In this document: piece by piece, positions 20,825 through 30,517 of the stretch | Layout: each line of letters begins with the position of its first letter | Position numbering within the stretch: position 1 is the stretch's first letter | DNA from: Hyphococcus sp. | Lineage (GTDB): Bacteria > Pseudomonadota > Alphaproteobacteria > Caulobacterales > Parvularculaceae | DNA: 64,000 bases | Assembly: GCA_021776375.1 (NCBI GenBank) | Contig: JAJFGA010000031.1 | Span: 1-64,000 of the forward strand | Direction: 5' to 3' | The notes under the pieces: model-generated | Databases searched by the model: none | What the model saw: only the letters and a program-made list of their open reading frames with translations | What the model was told of the DNA's origin: nothing | Position numbers and translations under genes: made by a program

Positions 20825-21853
20825 ATGAGAAAACCGCACGCTTCAGCTTCTCGCCCAACCTCCCTGGCGACAAACGTCGCCATCGCCCTCAATGCCGTAT
20901 TGGCGGCGATTGATGATGGCCGCCCGAAAGTCCTGTGTGTCAGGGCCAACGAACTTGGCCTTCCCTATGGGCCGTTTGACCCGGCGCGCCACCGCACTTT
21001 TGAAATCGGGATGCGCGAATGGGTCGAGCGCCAGACCAAGATATCGCTCGGATTTATCGAACAGCTCTACACTTTCGGCGATGAAGGCCGCGAAGCCCCC
21101 GCCGCCGCGCTCATCGGTAGAAACGCCAGTGAACGCATCGTTTCGGTGGGCTATCTTGCACTCGCCCCAGGACCGACTGAGACCATTGCCGAAGATGCGG
21201 TCTGGCGCGACTGGTATGGGTTCTTTCCCTGGGAGGATTGGCGCGGCGGTGAACCTAAAATCCTCCGTGAGCACATCATACCCGGCCTGACCGATTGGGT
21301 CGAACGCGGCCGCGACAAATCGATCCGCAACGCCCGCCTCGCCCGTGTCAATGTCGCCTTCGGTCTTGACGGCATGGGCTGGGCCGAAGAGCGCACCCTT
21401 GACCGCTATGAGTTGATGTATGAGGCGAGACTTGTGGTCGAGGCTGGGCGCGACCGTGCCGCCGCCAGCCCTGACAGAGCCCTGTCCGCCAGCGAAACGG
21501 AGCTGCAACAGACCGGCGCGCCGATGATCTCCGACCACCGGCGCATTCTCGCAACCGCTATCGGGCGCCTGCGCGGCAAGCTGAAATACCGGCCGGTGAT
21601 TTTTGAAATGACGCCGCCGGAGTTTACCCTGCTGCAACTGCAACGCACCGTTGAGGCGATTGTCGGCTTTGGGTTTCACAAGCAGAATTTCCGCCGCACG
21701 ATCGAAAAATCAGGGTTTGTCGAACCCACTGGCGAGACGACCCAAGAGGCGGCCGGCAGGCCGGCGGCGCTGTTTCGCGTCGACCGCGAGGGCCTGCGAG
21801 CACGCACTGCCACGGGCCTGGCCATCCCACGATTGCGCCGCGCCAAGGATTAG
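20825..21853 (+). CDS. nadQ: Nudix-related transcriptional regulator of NAD biosynthesis (NadQ/NrtR-like)
   Basis: N-terminal Nudix-like fold (AIALNAVLAAIDDGRPKVLCVR...FIEQLYTFGDEGRE) lacking a canonical Nudix box, C-terminal winged-helix-like LLQLQRTVEAIVGFGFHKQNFRRTIEKSGFVEPTGE; near nadA/B/C. Confidence 0.7.
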   Translation: MRKPHASASRPTSLATNVAIALNAVLAAIDDGRPKVLCVRANELGLPYGPFDPARHRTFEIGMREWVERQTKISLGFIEQLYTFGDEGREAPAAALIGRNASERIVSVGYLALAPGPTETIAEDAVWRDWYGFFPWEDWRGGEPKILREHIIPGLTDWVERGRDKSIRNARLARVNVAFGLDGMGWAEERTLDRYELMYEARLVVEAGRDRAAASPDRALSASETELQQTGAPMISDHRRILATAIGRLRGKLKYRPVIFEMTPPEFTLLQLQRTVEAIVGFGFHKQNFRRTIEKSGFVEPTGETTQEAAGRPAALFRVDREGLRARTATGLAIPRLRRAKD

Positions 21854-21892
21854 ACAATGATGCGCGCCATAGTCATCAAGGGACTGCCATCG

Positions 21893-22732
21893 ATGAAAAA
21901 CCTGGTCGCATTATTCACAACAAGCGCCTTCCTCGTTTCAAGCAATGGGCTTTTCGGCGGCGCCATCGCACATGACAGCGCGACAGCGACTTACCTTGGC
22001 AATGAAGGTGTGATGATCGCACATGGTGAGACGAAAATTCTGTTCGATGCGTTCTATGCTGACGGCTTTGGACAATATGCACTCGTCCCGGCCCCTATCT
22101 CCGAGGCGATGATGAAGAATGCGCCACCCTATGACGGCGTCGATGCGATTTTTGTGAGCCATGTCCATGGCGACCATTTCACCGCTGAACTCGCCGTTTC
22201 CTATATGCGCGCCCACCCAAACGTTCGCCTTTATGGACCGCAGCAGGTGCATGACGCGATCGTCAATTCCGGCGTTGCCGATAACGATCCTCTGATGGCG
22301 CGCGTCTTCGGCTATGATCTTGACCCTGAGGATAGTGCGTTAGGTTTTGATGTTGACGAATTACAGATTGCCGCCGTCGCCATTCCCCATGCCGGCAACC
22401 GGCCGCACATTCAAAACTTCGCCTGGCGGGTCACCCTTGGCGAGGATACCACCATCATGCATCTCGGCGACGCCGGGCCGGTAGTGTCTGACTTCTCACG
22501 CCATATACAGCACTTCAAATCGCGCAAAACCAATACAGCGTTCCCGCCCTACTGGTTTTTTGGCGACAAAAATGGCGAAACAATCCTGCACGACATCATT
22601 GAAGCCGATCAGACGGTTGGCATTCATGTGCCGAAGCGGGCGGCGGGCCATGGAGATGAATGGCGCGCCCGTGTCAACGGAGATCTCTTCACCGACCCCG
22701 GCGAAACGCGTGAAATGATCGATAAGCAGTAG
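21893..22732 (+). CDS. MBL-fold metallo-hydrolase, exported
   Basis: Signal peptide MKNLVALFTTSAFLVSSNGLFGGAIAHD; FVSHVHGDHF and MHLGDAG motifs. Confidence 0.85.
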   Translation: MKNLVALFTTSAFLVSSNGLFGGAIAHDSATATYLGNEGVMIAHGETKILFDAFYADGFGQYALVPAPISEAMMKNAPPYDGVDAIFVSHVHGDHFTAELAVSYMRAHPNVRLYGPQQVHDAIVNSGVADNDPLMARVFGYDLDPEDSALGFDVDELQIAAVAIPHAGNRPHIQNFAWRVTLGEDTTIMHLGDAGPVVSDFSRHIQHFKSRKTNTAFPPYWFFGDKNGETILHDIIEADQTVGIHVPKRAAGHGDEWRARVNGDLFTDPGETREMIDKQ

Positions 22733-22751
22733 GTGTTTTCGGGGTATTAGT

Positions 22752-23675
22752 ATGACAGCGGATTTTTCCAACGCGACAAGCCGCCCGCATGTGTTGGTCC
22801 TAGGGCGCGCGAAAACCGGAACCACTTTCATCGCCAAGTCGATCGAAGCTGCCTGTCCGGCGACGCCTACGCGCTTCATTATGGAACCCGCGATGCAGCA
22901 CGACATTAACCGGGCCGCAAAAGCATCAAACCGTTCAACCCTTATCATGAAAGTGTTATTTGATCATTGGGACAAGCAGCGTGATGCATTAAGCGAGCTT
23001 GCAACAGGACAATCACAGCCCAATTTCCATGCCCGAATCGCTATTGTGCGCGATCCACGCGACGAAATCATCAGCCGGATATTGTTCCGCCCGTTCAGTT
23101 TTCTCGTCAGCGGTCACGCTCGGGCCGAAGATATAGAGCGGTGGGCGAATGTTCTTGAGCACCGTGAAAAAAATCACGAAATGACTTTCCTTGAGGTGCA
23201 AAAGGCATTTGCGGCGACGTTTTCCGGCGCTAGCGATCCTGCGGACGAGATCCGCACTATTGCTCGCTTATGCATGGGATATGCAGATTATCTGAAACTA
23301 AATCAGACTGTTTTCACGACCCTGCGATATGAAGATGCCGTCGCAGATGATTTTTCTGCTATTGAGCCGGCGCTAGGCTGGCAAGTCTCCAAGACCCAAG
23401 ATCTTGGTCGCTTTGGCTACACAAAGCGCTCCGGTGCAGCAACAAACTGGGCGAAGTGGTTCCATCCTTCCGATCTTGAAACCATCAAAGACTTGATGGG
23501 ACCGGCCTGCGCGGAGCTGGGGTATTTCGATTGGACAACGCCAGCCGATATCGACCGCACCATCGAGCCTGAGCACCACTCGGAATATGCGCGCGGCCTG
23601 TTGCGTCAATATCGCCGGCAGGGCGGTGCGGCGCGTACCTTTATTCAACGCCTTCGAAGCCGGCTGTTTGCCTGA
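22752..23675 (+). CDS. Sulfotransferase family protein
   Basis: VLGRAKTGTTFIAKSIEAA (5'-PSB loop) and IAIVRDPRDEIISRIL (3'-PB motif). Confidence 0.8.
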   Translation: MTADFSNATSRPHVLVLGRAKTGTTFIAKSIEAACPATPTRFIMEPAMQHDINRAAKASNRSTLIMKVLFDHWDKQRDALSELATGQSQPNFHARIAIVRDPRDEIISRILFRPFSFLVSGHARAEDIERWANVLEHREKNHEMTFLEVQKAFAATFSGASDPADEIRTIARLCMGYADYLKLNQTVFTTLRYEDAVADDFSAIEPALGWQVSKTQDLGRFGYTKRSGAATNWAKWFHPSDLETIKDLMGPACAELGYFDWTTPADIDRTIEPEHHSEYARGLLRQYRRQGGAARTFIQRLRSRLFA

Positions 23676-23814
23676 AACTGTTGATATAATTCGTCAAAAC
23701 TGTGATTTTGTAGCAGCAGCTTGACCTATCGGCTTGTTTCCGCCCCGGCTTGACCAAGCCGCCATTTCCGGTCATTTTTCAGCTCGGCCCCTTGCGGGGC
23801 AGTTTTTTAACCCT

Positions 23815-23839
23815 ATATATGCTCTAGTTGAGCACATAT
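23815..23839. promoter_or_regulatory. Candidate NadQ operator upstream of nadA
   Basis: Inverted repeat ATATATGCTC-TAGTT-GAGCACATAT: 10-bp arms, one mismatch, 5-nt spacer; ends about 41 bp before the nadA ATG. Confidence 0.5.
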
Positions 23840-23880
23840 GCCTGATGCGTATCTCAGACGACCACACTGGAGGCAGCGCG

Positions 23881-24984
23881 ATGGCTGATTTTGGCGGCGA
23901 ACCGACGACACAAACATCACTGCCTTATACAGATGCGGTGAAGGCGAAAACCGACCATCTTTATGCAAAGGTCGCGAAAGTTATTCCTGAACTCGAATGG
24001 CGGCTGCATGCGCCCTATATCGCGGCGATCAACGATCTCAAGAAACAGAAAAACGCGGTCATCCTGGCGCACAATTATATGACGCCGGAAATTTTCAACT
24101 GCGTCGGCGACTTTGCAGGTGACAGTCTGCAGCTCGCCAAGGAAGCGGCCAATACCGATGCGGACATTATCGTCCAGGCCGGTGTCCACTTCATGGCCGA
24201 AACATCGAAAATTCTGTGCCCGGACAAAACCGTCCTGATCCCGGATAAGGATGCTGGCTGCTCCCTCGCCGCCTCGCTCACCGGCGCTGATGTGCGATTG
24301 TTAAAACAACGCTATCCGGGCGCGCCCGTCGTCACCTATGTCAACACCACTGCCGATGTTAAAGCCGAGACCGACATCTGCTGCACTTCCTCCAACGCGG
24401 TCGAAGTGGTGGAACACGCTGCGTGCGAATTTAATTCCGACACGGTGATTTTAATTCCCGATCAGTATCTCGCCAAAAATGTCGCGGCGATGACCGATAT
24501 CAAAATCGTCACCTGGGCCGGCGCTTGCGAGGTGCATGAACGCTTTACCGCCGACGATATTCGTGAAATCCGCGAGGGTAATCCCGGCGTCATTGTGCTG
24601 GCGCATCCGGAATGTCCGCCGGACGTGCTCGCCGAAGCTGATTTCGCCGGTTCAACCAGCGGCATAAGCGATTACGTCAAGACGAACCAGCCCGAGCTGG
24701 TGGTTTTGATCACCGAATGCTCGATGTCGGATAATGTGGCGCTGGAAAACCCCAATGTGAAATTCGTGCGGCCGTGCAATCTGTGCCCTTATATGAAGCG
24801 GATCACACTGCCGAAAATTCTCCACGCGCTGCAAACCATGGAACATGAAGTTAAAATCGACGCTGACATCATCGAAAAAGCGCGGGCGCCAATTGAACGC
24901 ATGATGGCGCTGACTTTAACAAAACAGTCGATGTACACTCATGAACGCCCGCCGGAAGTGATGGCGATTGAGGCAAGAGCTTAA
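23881..24984 (+). CDS. nadA: Quinolinate synthase
   Basis: [46 protein letters not shown]; start ATG 23881 preceded by GGAGG. Confidence 0.95.
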   Translation: MADFGGEPTTQTSLPYTDAVKAKTDHLYAKVAKVIPELEWRLHAPYIAAINDLKKQKNAVILAHNYMTPEIFNCVGDFAGDSLQLAKEAANTDADIIVQAGVHFMAETSKILCPDKTVLIPDKDAGCSLAASLTGADVRLLKQRYPGAPVVTYVNTTADVKAETDICCTSSNAVEVVEHAACEFNSDTVILIPDQYLAKNVAAMTDIKIVTWAGACEVHERFTADDIREIREGNPGVIVLAHPECPPDVLAEADFAGSTSGISDYVKTNQPELVVLITECSMSDNVALENPNVKFVRPCNLCPYMKRITLPKILHALQTMEHEVKIDADIIEKARAPIERMMALTLTKQSMYTHERPPEVMAIEARA

Positions 24985-25113
24985 GCACGTTGGTTGTGCA
25001 AAGCTTCCAATATAGGATAAGAAGCATCTCCTATGGGCATACGGATATCAACTTCTTATGCGTCCAGACTGATGCGCCAATTGCAGTTTCTTTACCGGAA
25101 CATCGGTAAAATC

Positions 25114-26040
25114 ATGAAAAGTGCATGGTTGGCCGCAACGGTGTTTCTTGTGGGTGCATGCTTCCCTAGCGTGAGCTATAGCTCTGAAAAAACCGTCTTG
25201 TCCGCCTCAACTGCCCACCCAGAATGGAGACCGGATGGTTCGCGCCTGCTAGTTGCGCATGCTGAGCCCGGAGCATTGGAGAAAATCGTCGAAATTGGTC
25301 TGGATGGAGCCGTGCTATCGCAATTCAACTTTTCTAACTGGCGAGAAACCTACCCTGCCTATTCACCGAATCAAAATGCTTTCGCCTTCATTACTCTGAT
25401 CCGGGACGGTGAAAAAGCGCCGCGTTTTACGATATCAGTTTATGATTTCCGAAGTGAAACATCAAAAGTGATCGTTAACAATGGTAGCACGTATGAACCG
25501 AGATTTTCACCCGACGGAAGCAAACTGGCTTATACTGTTGCACGCGACGATGGCCGCGGCATTGCTATACTGGATCTGGTAACAATGAAAGAATCCTGGC
25601 TTTATAAAAACAACAGTGCCGGATTTCCTTCATGGTCTCCGGACGGCGAAACCGTGATCTTCAATCAGAAAAACTCACGCGGTTTTTTTGAAATTGCCGA
25701 ACTCAGCTTAAGAACTGGGAACATCAAACCTGTCGTTAAATCTTCTGGCAATAGCTACTATGGCCACTATGCGCCAAATGGAAACGCTATTGTTTACATG
25801 TCCGATAAAACTAACCCCGGAGAAAGGAATGCTCGAGAAATATACGTGAAATCCATATCCGACAACTCAACCCGTCGGCTAACAAACAATCAGCATCGCG
25901 ACGGTTATCCGAAATGGAGCCCGGACGGAACAAAAATCGCATGGCATTCAGGGCAAACTGACGCCTTCAAAATTGCGATCATGGAATTGGCGTCAGGTGA
26001 AACCAGATATGTCTCCCCAAGAATTTCAGATCCCAAGTAA
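25114..26040 (+). CDS. PD40/TolB-like beta-propeller lipoprotein
   Basis: Lipobox LVGAC after MKSAWLAATVF; repeated HPEWRPDGSRLL, EPRFSPDGSKLAY, FPSWSPDGETVIF, YGHYAPNGNAIVY, YPKWSPDGTKIAW blades. Confidence 0.8.
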   Translation: MKSAWLAATVFLVGACFPSVSYSSEKTVLSASTAHPEWRPDGSRLLVAHAEPGALEKIVEIGLDGAVLSQFNFSNWRETYPAYSPNQNAFAFITLIRDGEKAPRFTISVYDFRSETSKVIVNNGSTYEPRFSPDGSKLAYTVARDDGRGIAILDLVTMKESWLYKNNSAGFPSWSPDGETVIFNQKNSRGFFEIAELSLRTGNIKPVVKSSGNSYYGHYAPNGNAIVYMSDKTNPGERNAREIYVKSISDNSTRRLTNNQHRDGYPKWSPDGTKIAWHSGQTDAFKIAIMELASGETRYVSPRISDPK

Positions 26041-26138
26041 TGCCGCTTAATTTCATCGCCTGCTCGAAGGGCGGTAAGATTAGGGGATACATCCGGATGC
26101 TACATTACAAAACACTCGACGAGCAGTGAGGTAGAATA

Positions 26139-27680
26139 GTGCGATCAGACATCCTCATTATCGGCGCCGGCGTGGCGGGGCTTTATACCGCTCTGAAGCT
26201 CAGCCCCCGGCCGGTAACCATCATCACCGCGCGCCCGCTCGGCGAAGGCGGCGCGACGCCGTGGGCGCAGGGCGGCATGGCCGCCGCGATTGGTGATGAC
26301 GACACGCCTAACCTGCATTTCGCCGACACGATGGAGGCCGGCGGCGGACTGGTTGACCCCGAGGCCGCAAGCCTGCTTGTCGATGGCGGCGCGGCGGCGG
26401 TGGAAAATCTTGCCCACTATGGCGTTGAATTTGACCGTGATGCAGACGGCGCCCTGAAGCTCGGGCGCGAGGCAGCTCATTGCCGCAATCGCATCGTTCA
26501 CGCCGCCGGCGACCAGGCCGGCGCCGCGATCATGGCGGCGCTGATTGCCGCTGCGCGCGCAGCAAAACACATCACCATTCTCGAGCGCATCGTCGTTGAA
26601 GATCTGCTGACGGATGATAATGGCGCCGTCGGCGGCGCTCTGGTTTATGATGTCGAGGCCGGCCAACGCGCCGTCTTTGACGCGGCGGAAACCGTGATGG
26701 CGACCGGCGGGCTTGGCGGACTTTACGCCGTCACCACCAACCCGACCCCGGCGCAGGGCCATGGCCTTGCTTTCGCGGCGCGCGCCGGCGCGATTATCCG
26801 CGATCCGGAATTTGTCCAGTTCCACCCTACCGCGCTTGATATTGGCGCCGACCCCGCCCCGCTCGCCACCGAAGCGCTGCGCGGCGCCGGCGCGTTGCTC
26901 GTCAACACCGACGGGAAAAGGTTCATGGAGGACTATCATAAGTCACTGGAGCTAGCGCCCCGGGACATTGTCGCGCGCGCGGTAGAGGCGGAGATAGTCG
27001 CCGGCCGCGGCGCTTTCCTCGATGCGCGCGAGGCAATCGGCGCAAGTTTCCCTGAACGCTTCCCCACCGTCTTTGCTTCCTGCCAGAAAGTCCGCATCGA
27101 TCCGCGAACGCAGGTGATGCCGGTCGCCCCGGCCGCGCATTATCACATGGGCGGCGTCGCTACGGACCTTAACGGCCAGTCCTCTGTCGATGGATTGTGG
27201 GCGGTGGGCGAGGTCGCCTCCACCGGCGTACACGGCGCCAATCGCCTCGCCTCCAACTCTCTGCTTGAGGCGGTGGTCTTCGGCGCCCGCATCGCCGATC
27301 AGCTCCGTGACAAGGAAGTGACACCGCCAGTAGAGCCCGGCGCCCCGGCAGACCGTATGGACCTTGCGTCAAAACCCGCTGACCCCGACGCAATGGCGCG
27401 CCTGCGCAGTAAAATGTCGGAGGGCTGCGCGCTCAATCGCTCACGGGAAGGCCTGTTGCAGGTTATCGATGTCATTCACGCGCTCAATATCAGCCCGTTC
27501 ATGACCAGCGGTCTGAAAAGCGCGCTCATCACTGCAGAGCTAATCGCGCAAGGCGCGCTGATGCGCGAGGAATCGCGCGGCGGACATTTCCGGACCGACT
27601 ATCCGGAGACGGATGAAGAGGCGTTTAATACGGAAATCTGCACCACTGCCGCCTATGAGGAAGGTGAGGACCCGGAATGA
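26139..27680 (+). CDS. nadB: L-aspartate oxidase
   Basis: GTG start; DILIIGAGVAGLYTAL, GGATPWAQGGMAAAIGDDDTPNLHFADTM, ASTGVHGANRLASNSLLEAVVFG. Confidence 0.95.
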   Translation: MRSDILIIGAGVAGLYTALKLSPRPVTIITARPLGEGGATPWAQGGMAAAIGDDDTPNLHFADTMEAGGGLVDPEAASLLVDGGAAAVENLAHYGVEFDRDADGALKLGREAAHCRNRIVHAAGDQAGAAIMAALIAAARAAKHITILERIVVEDLLTDDNGAVGGALVYDVEAGQRAVFDAAETVMATGGLGGLYAVTTNPTPAQGHGLAFAARAGAIIRDPEFVQFHPTALDIGADPAPLATEALRGAGALLVNTDGKRFMEDYHKSLELAPRDIVARAVEAEIVAGRGAFLDAREAIGASFPERFPTVFASCQKVRIDPRTQVMPVAPAAHYHMGGVATDLNGQSSVDGLWAVGEVASTGVHGANRLASNSLLEAVVFGARIADQLRDKEVTPPVEPGAPADRMDLASKPADPDAMARLRSKMSEGCALNRSREGLLQVIDVIHALNISPFMTSGLKSALITAELIAQGALMREESRGGHFRTDYPETDEEAFNTEICTTAAYEEGEDPE

Positions 27681-28525
27681 AATTGCCGCGCCTCGCCCCC
27701 CATGTGGTTGACGACGCGGTCGCGCGCGCGCTGCGCGAAGATCTCGGCGACGCCGGCGACATTACTTCCAATGCGACCATACCCGCCAGCGCTACGTCGC
27801 GCGCCGTCATTGCCGCGCGCAAGCCCGGCGTAATTGCCGGCGTTGACACCGTGTGCGCCGCCTTCCGCCAGGTCGATCCGGCAATCCAGATCGCCGTCGA
27901 GGCTGGCGATGGTGCACGGGTTGAAAAAGGCGATCCCCTGTTCTCGCTTGAAGGCCCATCGCGCGGCATTCTTTCCGCCGAACGTGTCGCGCTGAACTTT
28001 CTCGGTCATCTCTCCGGCGTCGCTACCGCAACCGCCGCCCTGGTGGACGCCGTCGCCGAGACCAAGGCGCAAATTGTCTGCACCCGCAAGACCACCCCCG
28101 GCCTGCGCGCACTAGAAAAATACGCGGCCTTATGTGGCGGCGGGCGCAACCATCGTTTCGGGCTTTATGATGCGGTGATGATTAAGGACAATCACATCGC
28201 AGCGGCCGGCGGCATCACTTCCGCCCTCGCCGCAGCAAAATCTGCAATCGGGCATATGGTCAAGGTCGAGATTGAAATTGACCGCCTAGACCAGCTGGAA
28301 GCCGCTATCGCAGGCGGCGCTGACGTTATCTTGCTGGATAATATGTCTACAGAGGATATGAAACAAGCGGTCGATATCAATCAAGCCCGCACCGTCCTCG
28401 AAGCGTCCGGCAACGTCACCGTCAAAACCGTCCGCGCGATTGCGGAAACCGGCGTTGACGTTATTTCTTCCGGCTGGATCACGCACTCCGCGCCAAGCCT
28501 TGATGTTGGACTGGATTTTAAATGA
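27677..28525 (+). CDS. nadC: Nicotinate-nucleotide pyrophosphorylase (carboxylating)
   Basis: ATGA overlap with nadB; ALREDLGDAGDITSNA, CTRKTTPGLRALEKYAALCGGGRNHRFGLYDAVMIKDNHI. Confidence 0.96.
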   Translation: MKLPRLAPHVVDDAVARALREDLGDAGDITSNATIPASATSRAVIAARKPGVIAGVDTVCAAFRQVDPAIQIAVEAGDGARVEKGDPLFSLEGPSRGILSAERVALNFLGHLSGVATATAALVDAVAETKAQIVCTRKTTPGLRALEKYAALCGGGRNHRFGLYDAVMIKDNHIAAAGGITSALAAAKSAIGHMVKVEIEIDRLDQLEAAIAGGADVILLDNMSTEDMKQAVDINQARTVLEASGNVTVKTVRAIAETGVDVISSGWITHSAPSLDVGLDFK

Positions 28526-29478
28526 TTGGGCGCGTTGGCGCGGCTTTGGCGAGCGCCCTTCTCGGCGCATGTTCTGCCCCGTCGGAAACGCCAAACATCA
28601 CTCAATGCCAAGTTTCCCTCCTCGTCCTCGGCGTTGCCCAGGATGGCGGCAAACCGCAGATCAGCAATCCAGATGATCCGGCCTGGACTGATCCTTCGTT
28701 GCGCCGGCTGGCGTCTTCCCTCGCACTGGTTGACCGTCGCAGCGAAACGCCGAAACGCTGGCTGTTTGAGGCAACCCCTGACATCAAGGAGCAATTGCAG
28801 CGTCTCGATGGGATCGCACCAATCGACCGTCACCCGGGTCTTGATGGCATATTTCTAACCCATGCACATATCGGTCACTATACCGGGCTGATGTTGCTCG
28901 GGCACGAATCCGCGGGCGTTCAGAATATATCCGTATACGCACTTCCTAAAATGGCAGACTTTCTGACACGAAATGGGCCCTGGAGCCAGCTTGTAGAATA
29001 TCACAATATCATTCTTGCGATTATGGAGGCCGATGTAGCTGAGGAGTTGACCGAGAATATTCGCGTAACACCCTTTATCGTCCCTCATCGCCAGGAATTT
29101 TCCGAAGTCGCCGGCTATCGCATAGACGGCCCCACCCAATCGGTTTTATTCATTCCAGACATTGACAGCTGGGAAGACTGGGACGCCGCCGGAACACGCA
29201 TTGAGGAGATGATCGCCGCTGTCGATGTCGCCTATCTTGATGCAACCTTTTACGCCAATGGCGAAATTCCGGGCCGCGATATGTCAGGCTTCCCGCATCC
29301 TTTCGTCTCACATTCCATGGAACGGTTCTCTGGCTTGGCTGCGGAAGAGAAGATTAAAGTGAGGTTCATTCACATGAACCATACAAATCCGCTGCTGAAC
29401 CCCAAGGCGCAGGAGCGCAGGGTAGTCATGGACACAGGGTTTAATATTGCCGATGAAGGCGAAGAGATCTGTCTTTAA
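28522..29478 (+). CDS. PqqB-like MBL-fold lipoprotein
   Basis: ATGA overlap with nadC; LLGACS lipobox; LLVLGVAQDGGKPQISNPDDPAW and GIFLTHAHIGHYTGL. Confidence 0.78.
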   Translation: MIGRVGAALASALLGACSAPSETPNITQCQVSLLVLGVAQDGGKPQISNPDDPAWTDPSLRRLASSLALVDRRSETPKRWLFEATPDIKEQLQRLDGIAPIDRHPGLDGIFLTHAHIGHYTGLMLLGHESAGVQNISVYALPKMADFLTRNGPWSQLVEYHNIILAIMEADVAEELTENIRVTPFIVPHRQEFSEVAGYRIDGPTQSVLFIPDIDSWEDWDAAGTRIEEMIAAVDVAYLDATFYANGEIPGRDMSGFPHPFVSHSMERFSGLAAEEKIKVRFIHMNHTNPLLNPKAQERRVVMDTGFNIADEGEEICL

Positions 29479-29487
29479 ACAGACACT

Positions 29488-30312
29488 CTACATCGCCGCC
29501 GGCGCTGCGGCGATGGTGCGCCGGCTTGGTATTTTATAAAATTTGTGGGTGCCGATGCTGGCTGTCGGCGTCATCTTCGCGGCCCAATAGGGGTCGACAT
29601 AATTGGCGTGGTAGTGCGTTGCCTGACGGCTGACAGGTGTGCGAATGCCGGCAAGGATAGCGCCGGCGAGTTCCTTGGACGATTTCCATTTACGTTTATT
29701 GAGCCGCGCCTGCATGGAGCCGTCGCAGGTGAACGAGAACTGACAACCGGTGCGCCGCTTCGAGCCCTGAAAAACAACGCCGCAAACCGAGCCCGGATAA
29801 AGCGGGCTGGCGACGCGGTTCAAGACAACGTCGGCGACGGCCAACTGACCAACGCGCGGTTCGGACCGCGCTTCATAATATATAGCCTGCGCCAGGCAGG
29901 TGCGTTCTTCACCGCCGAGCTTGGCAACCGTCAATGTGGTGAAATCAAAATCAACGAAATCGGCCAGCGCATTATCGCCGGCGAGAACCGAAGCAGTGGA
30001 GCGCGCCGGCTTTAGCCGCGGCTCATTGAGCGCTGTGCGCGCCGCGGCGGTCTCAGAGGCGAGGTAGCGGGCGAGATCGGCGACAAGGCCGGCCTCTTCG
30101 GCAATCGCCAACTGCGCCTTACGTTCAGCCGCCGCACGGTCGGCATTCACCGTCGCGCTCAGTGCGGTCGCAACCACGCAGACACTCAGCAGCCCTACAG
30201 CCAACAGGCTGCGCAAGGTCCAATGGGCCTCATGGGGTTTATGTAGACGGCGATCAGTCACGATATATTCTGCCTGCTTTACCGGCCAGAGAACCGGCCA
30301 TTTTAATCTCAA
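29488..30312 (-). CDS. Cell wall hydrolase (SleB-type)
   Basis: CLAQAIYYEARSEPRVGQLAVADVVLNRVASPLYPGSVCGVVFQGSKRRTGCQFSFTCDG. Confidence 0.9.
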   Translation of the reverse strand: MRLKWPVLWPVKQAEYIVTDRRLHKPHEAHWTLRSLLAVGLLSVCVVATALSATVNADRAAAERKAQLAIAEEAGLVADLARYLASETAAARTALNEPRLKPARSTASVLAGDNALADFVDFDFTTLTVAKLGGEERTCLAQAIYYEARSEPRVGQLAVADVVLNRVASPLYPGSVCGVVFQGSKRRTGCQFSFTCDGSMQARLNKRKWKSSKELAGAILAGIRTPVSRQATHYHANYVDPYWAAKMTPTASIGTHKFYKIPSRRTIAAAPAAM

Positions 30313-30415
30313 TCCTTAAAGCTTCCCTACGCAACGCAAAAAACGCGCCTTCATCAGCGCGAGACGGCGTTATATGGCGCCCTGACGCCGCATGTGCAAA
30401 TAAAATCGGCGTATG

Positions 30416-30430
30416 TTAACCTTATGTTAA
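30416..30430. promoter_or_regulatory. Candidate CtrA box upstream of the SleB-type hydrolase
   Basis: TTAA-CCTTATG-TTAA, perfect match to TTAA-N7-TTAA, about 105 bp upstream of the hydrolase start. Confidence 0.55.
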
Positions 30431-30517
30431 CCTATCCAAATGGGCCATAACCCATTGAAACTAGGCGGTTAAGCTCATGGTGAAATTAACCGTAACCAAT
30501 TATGCAGTTGTCTGGGC

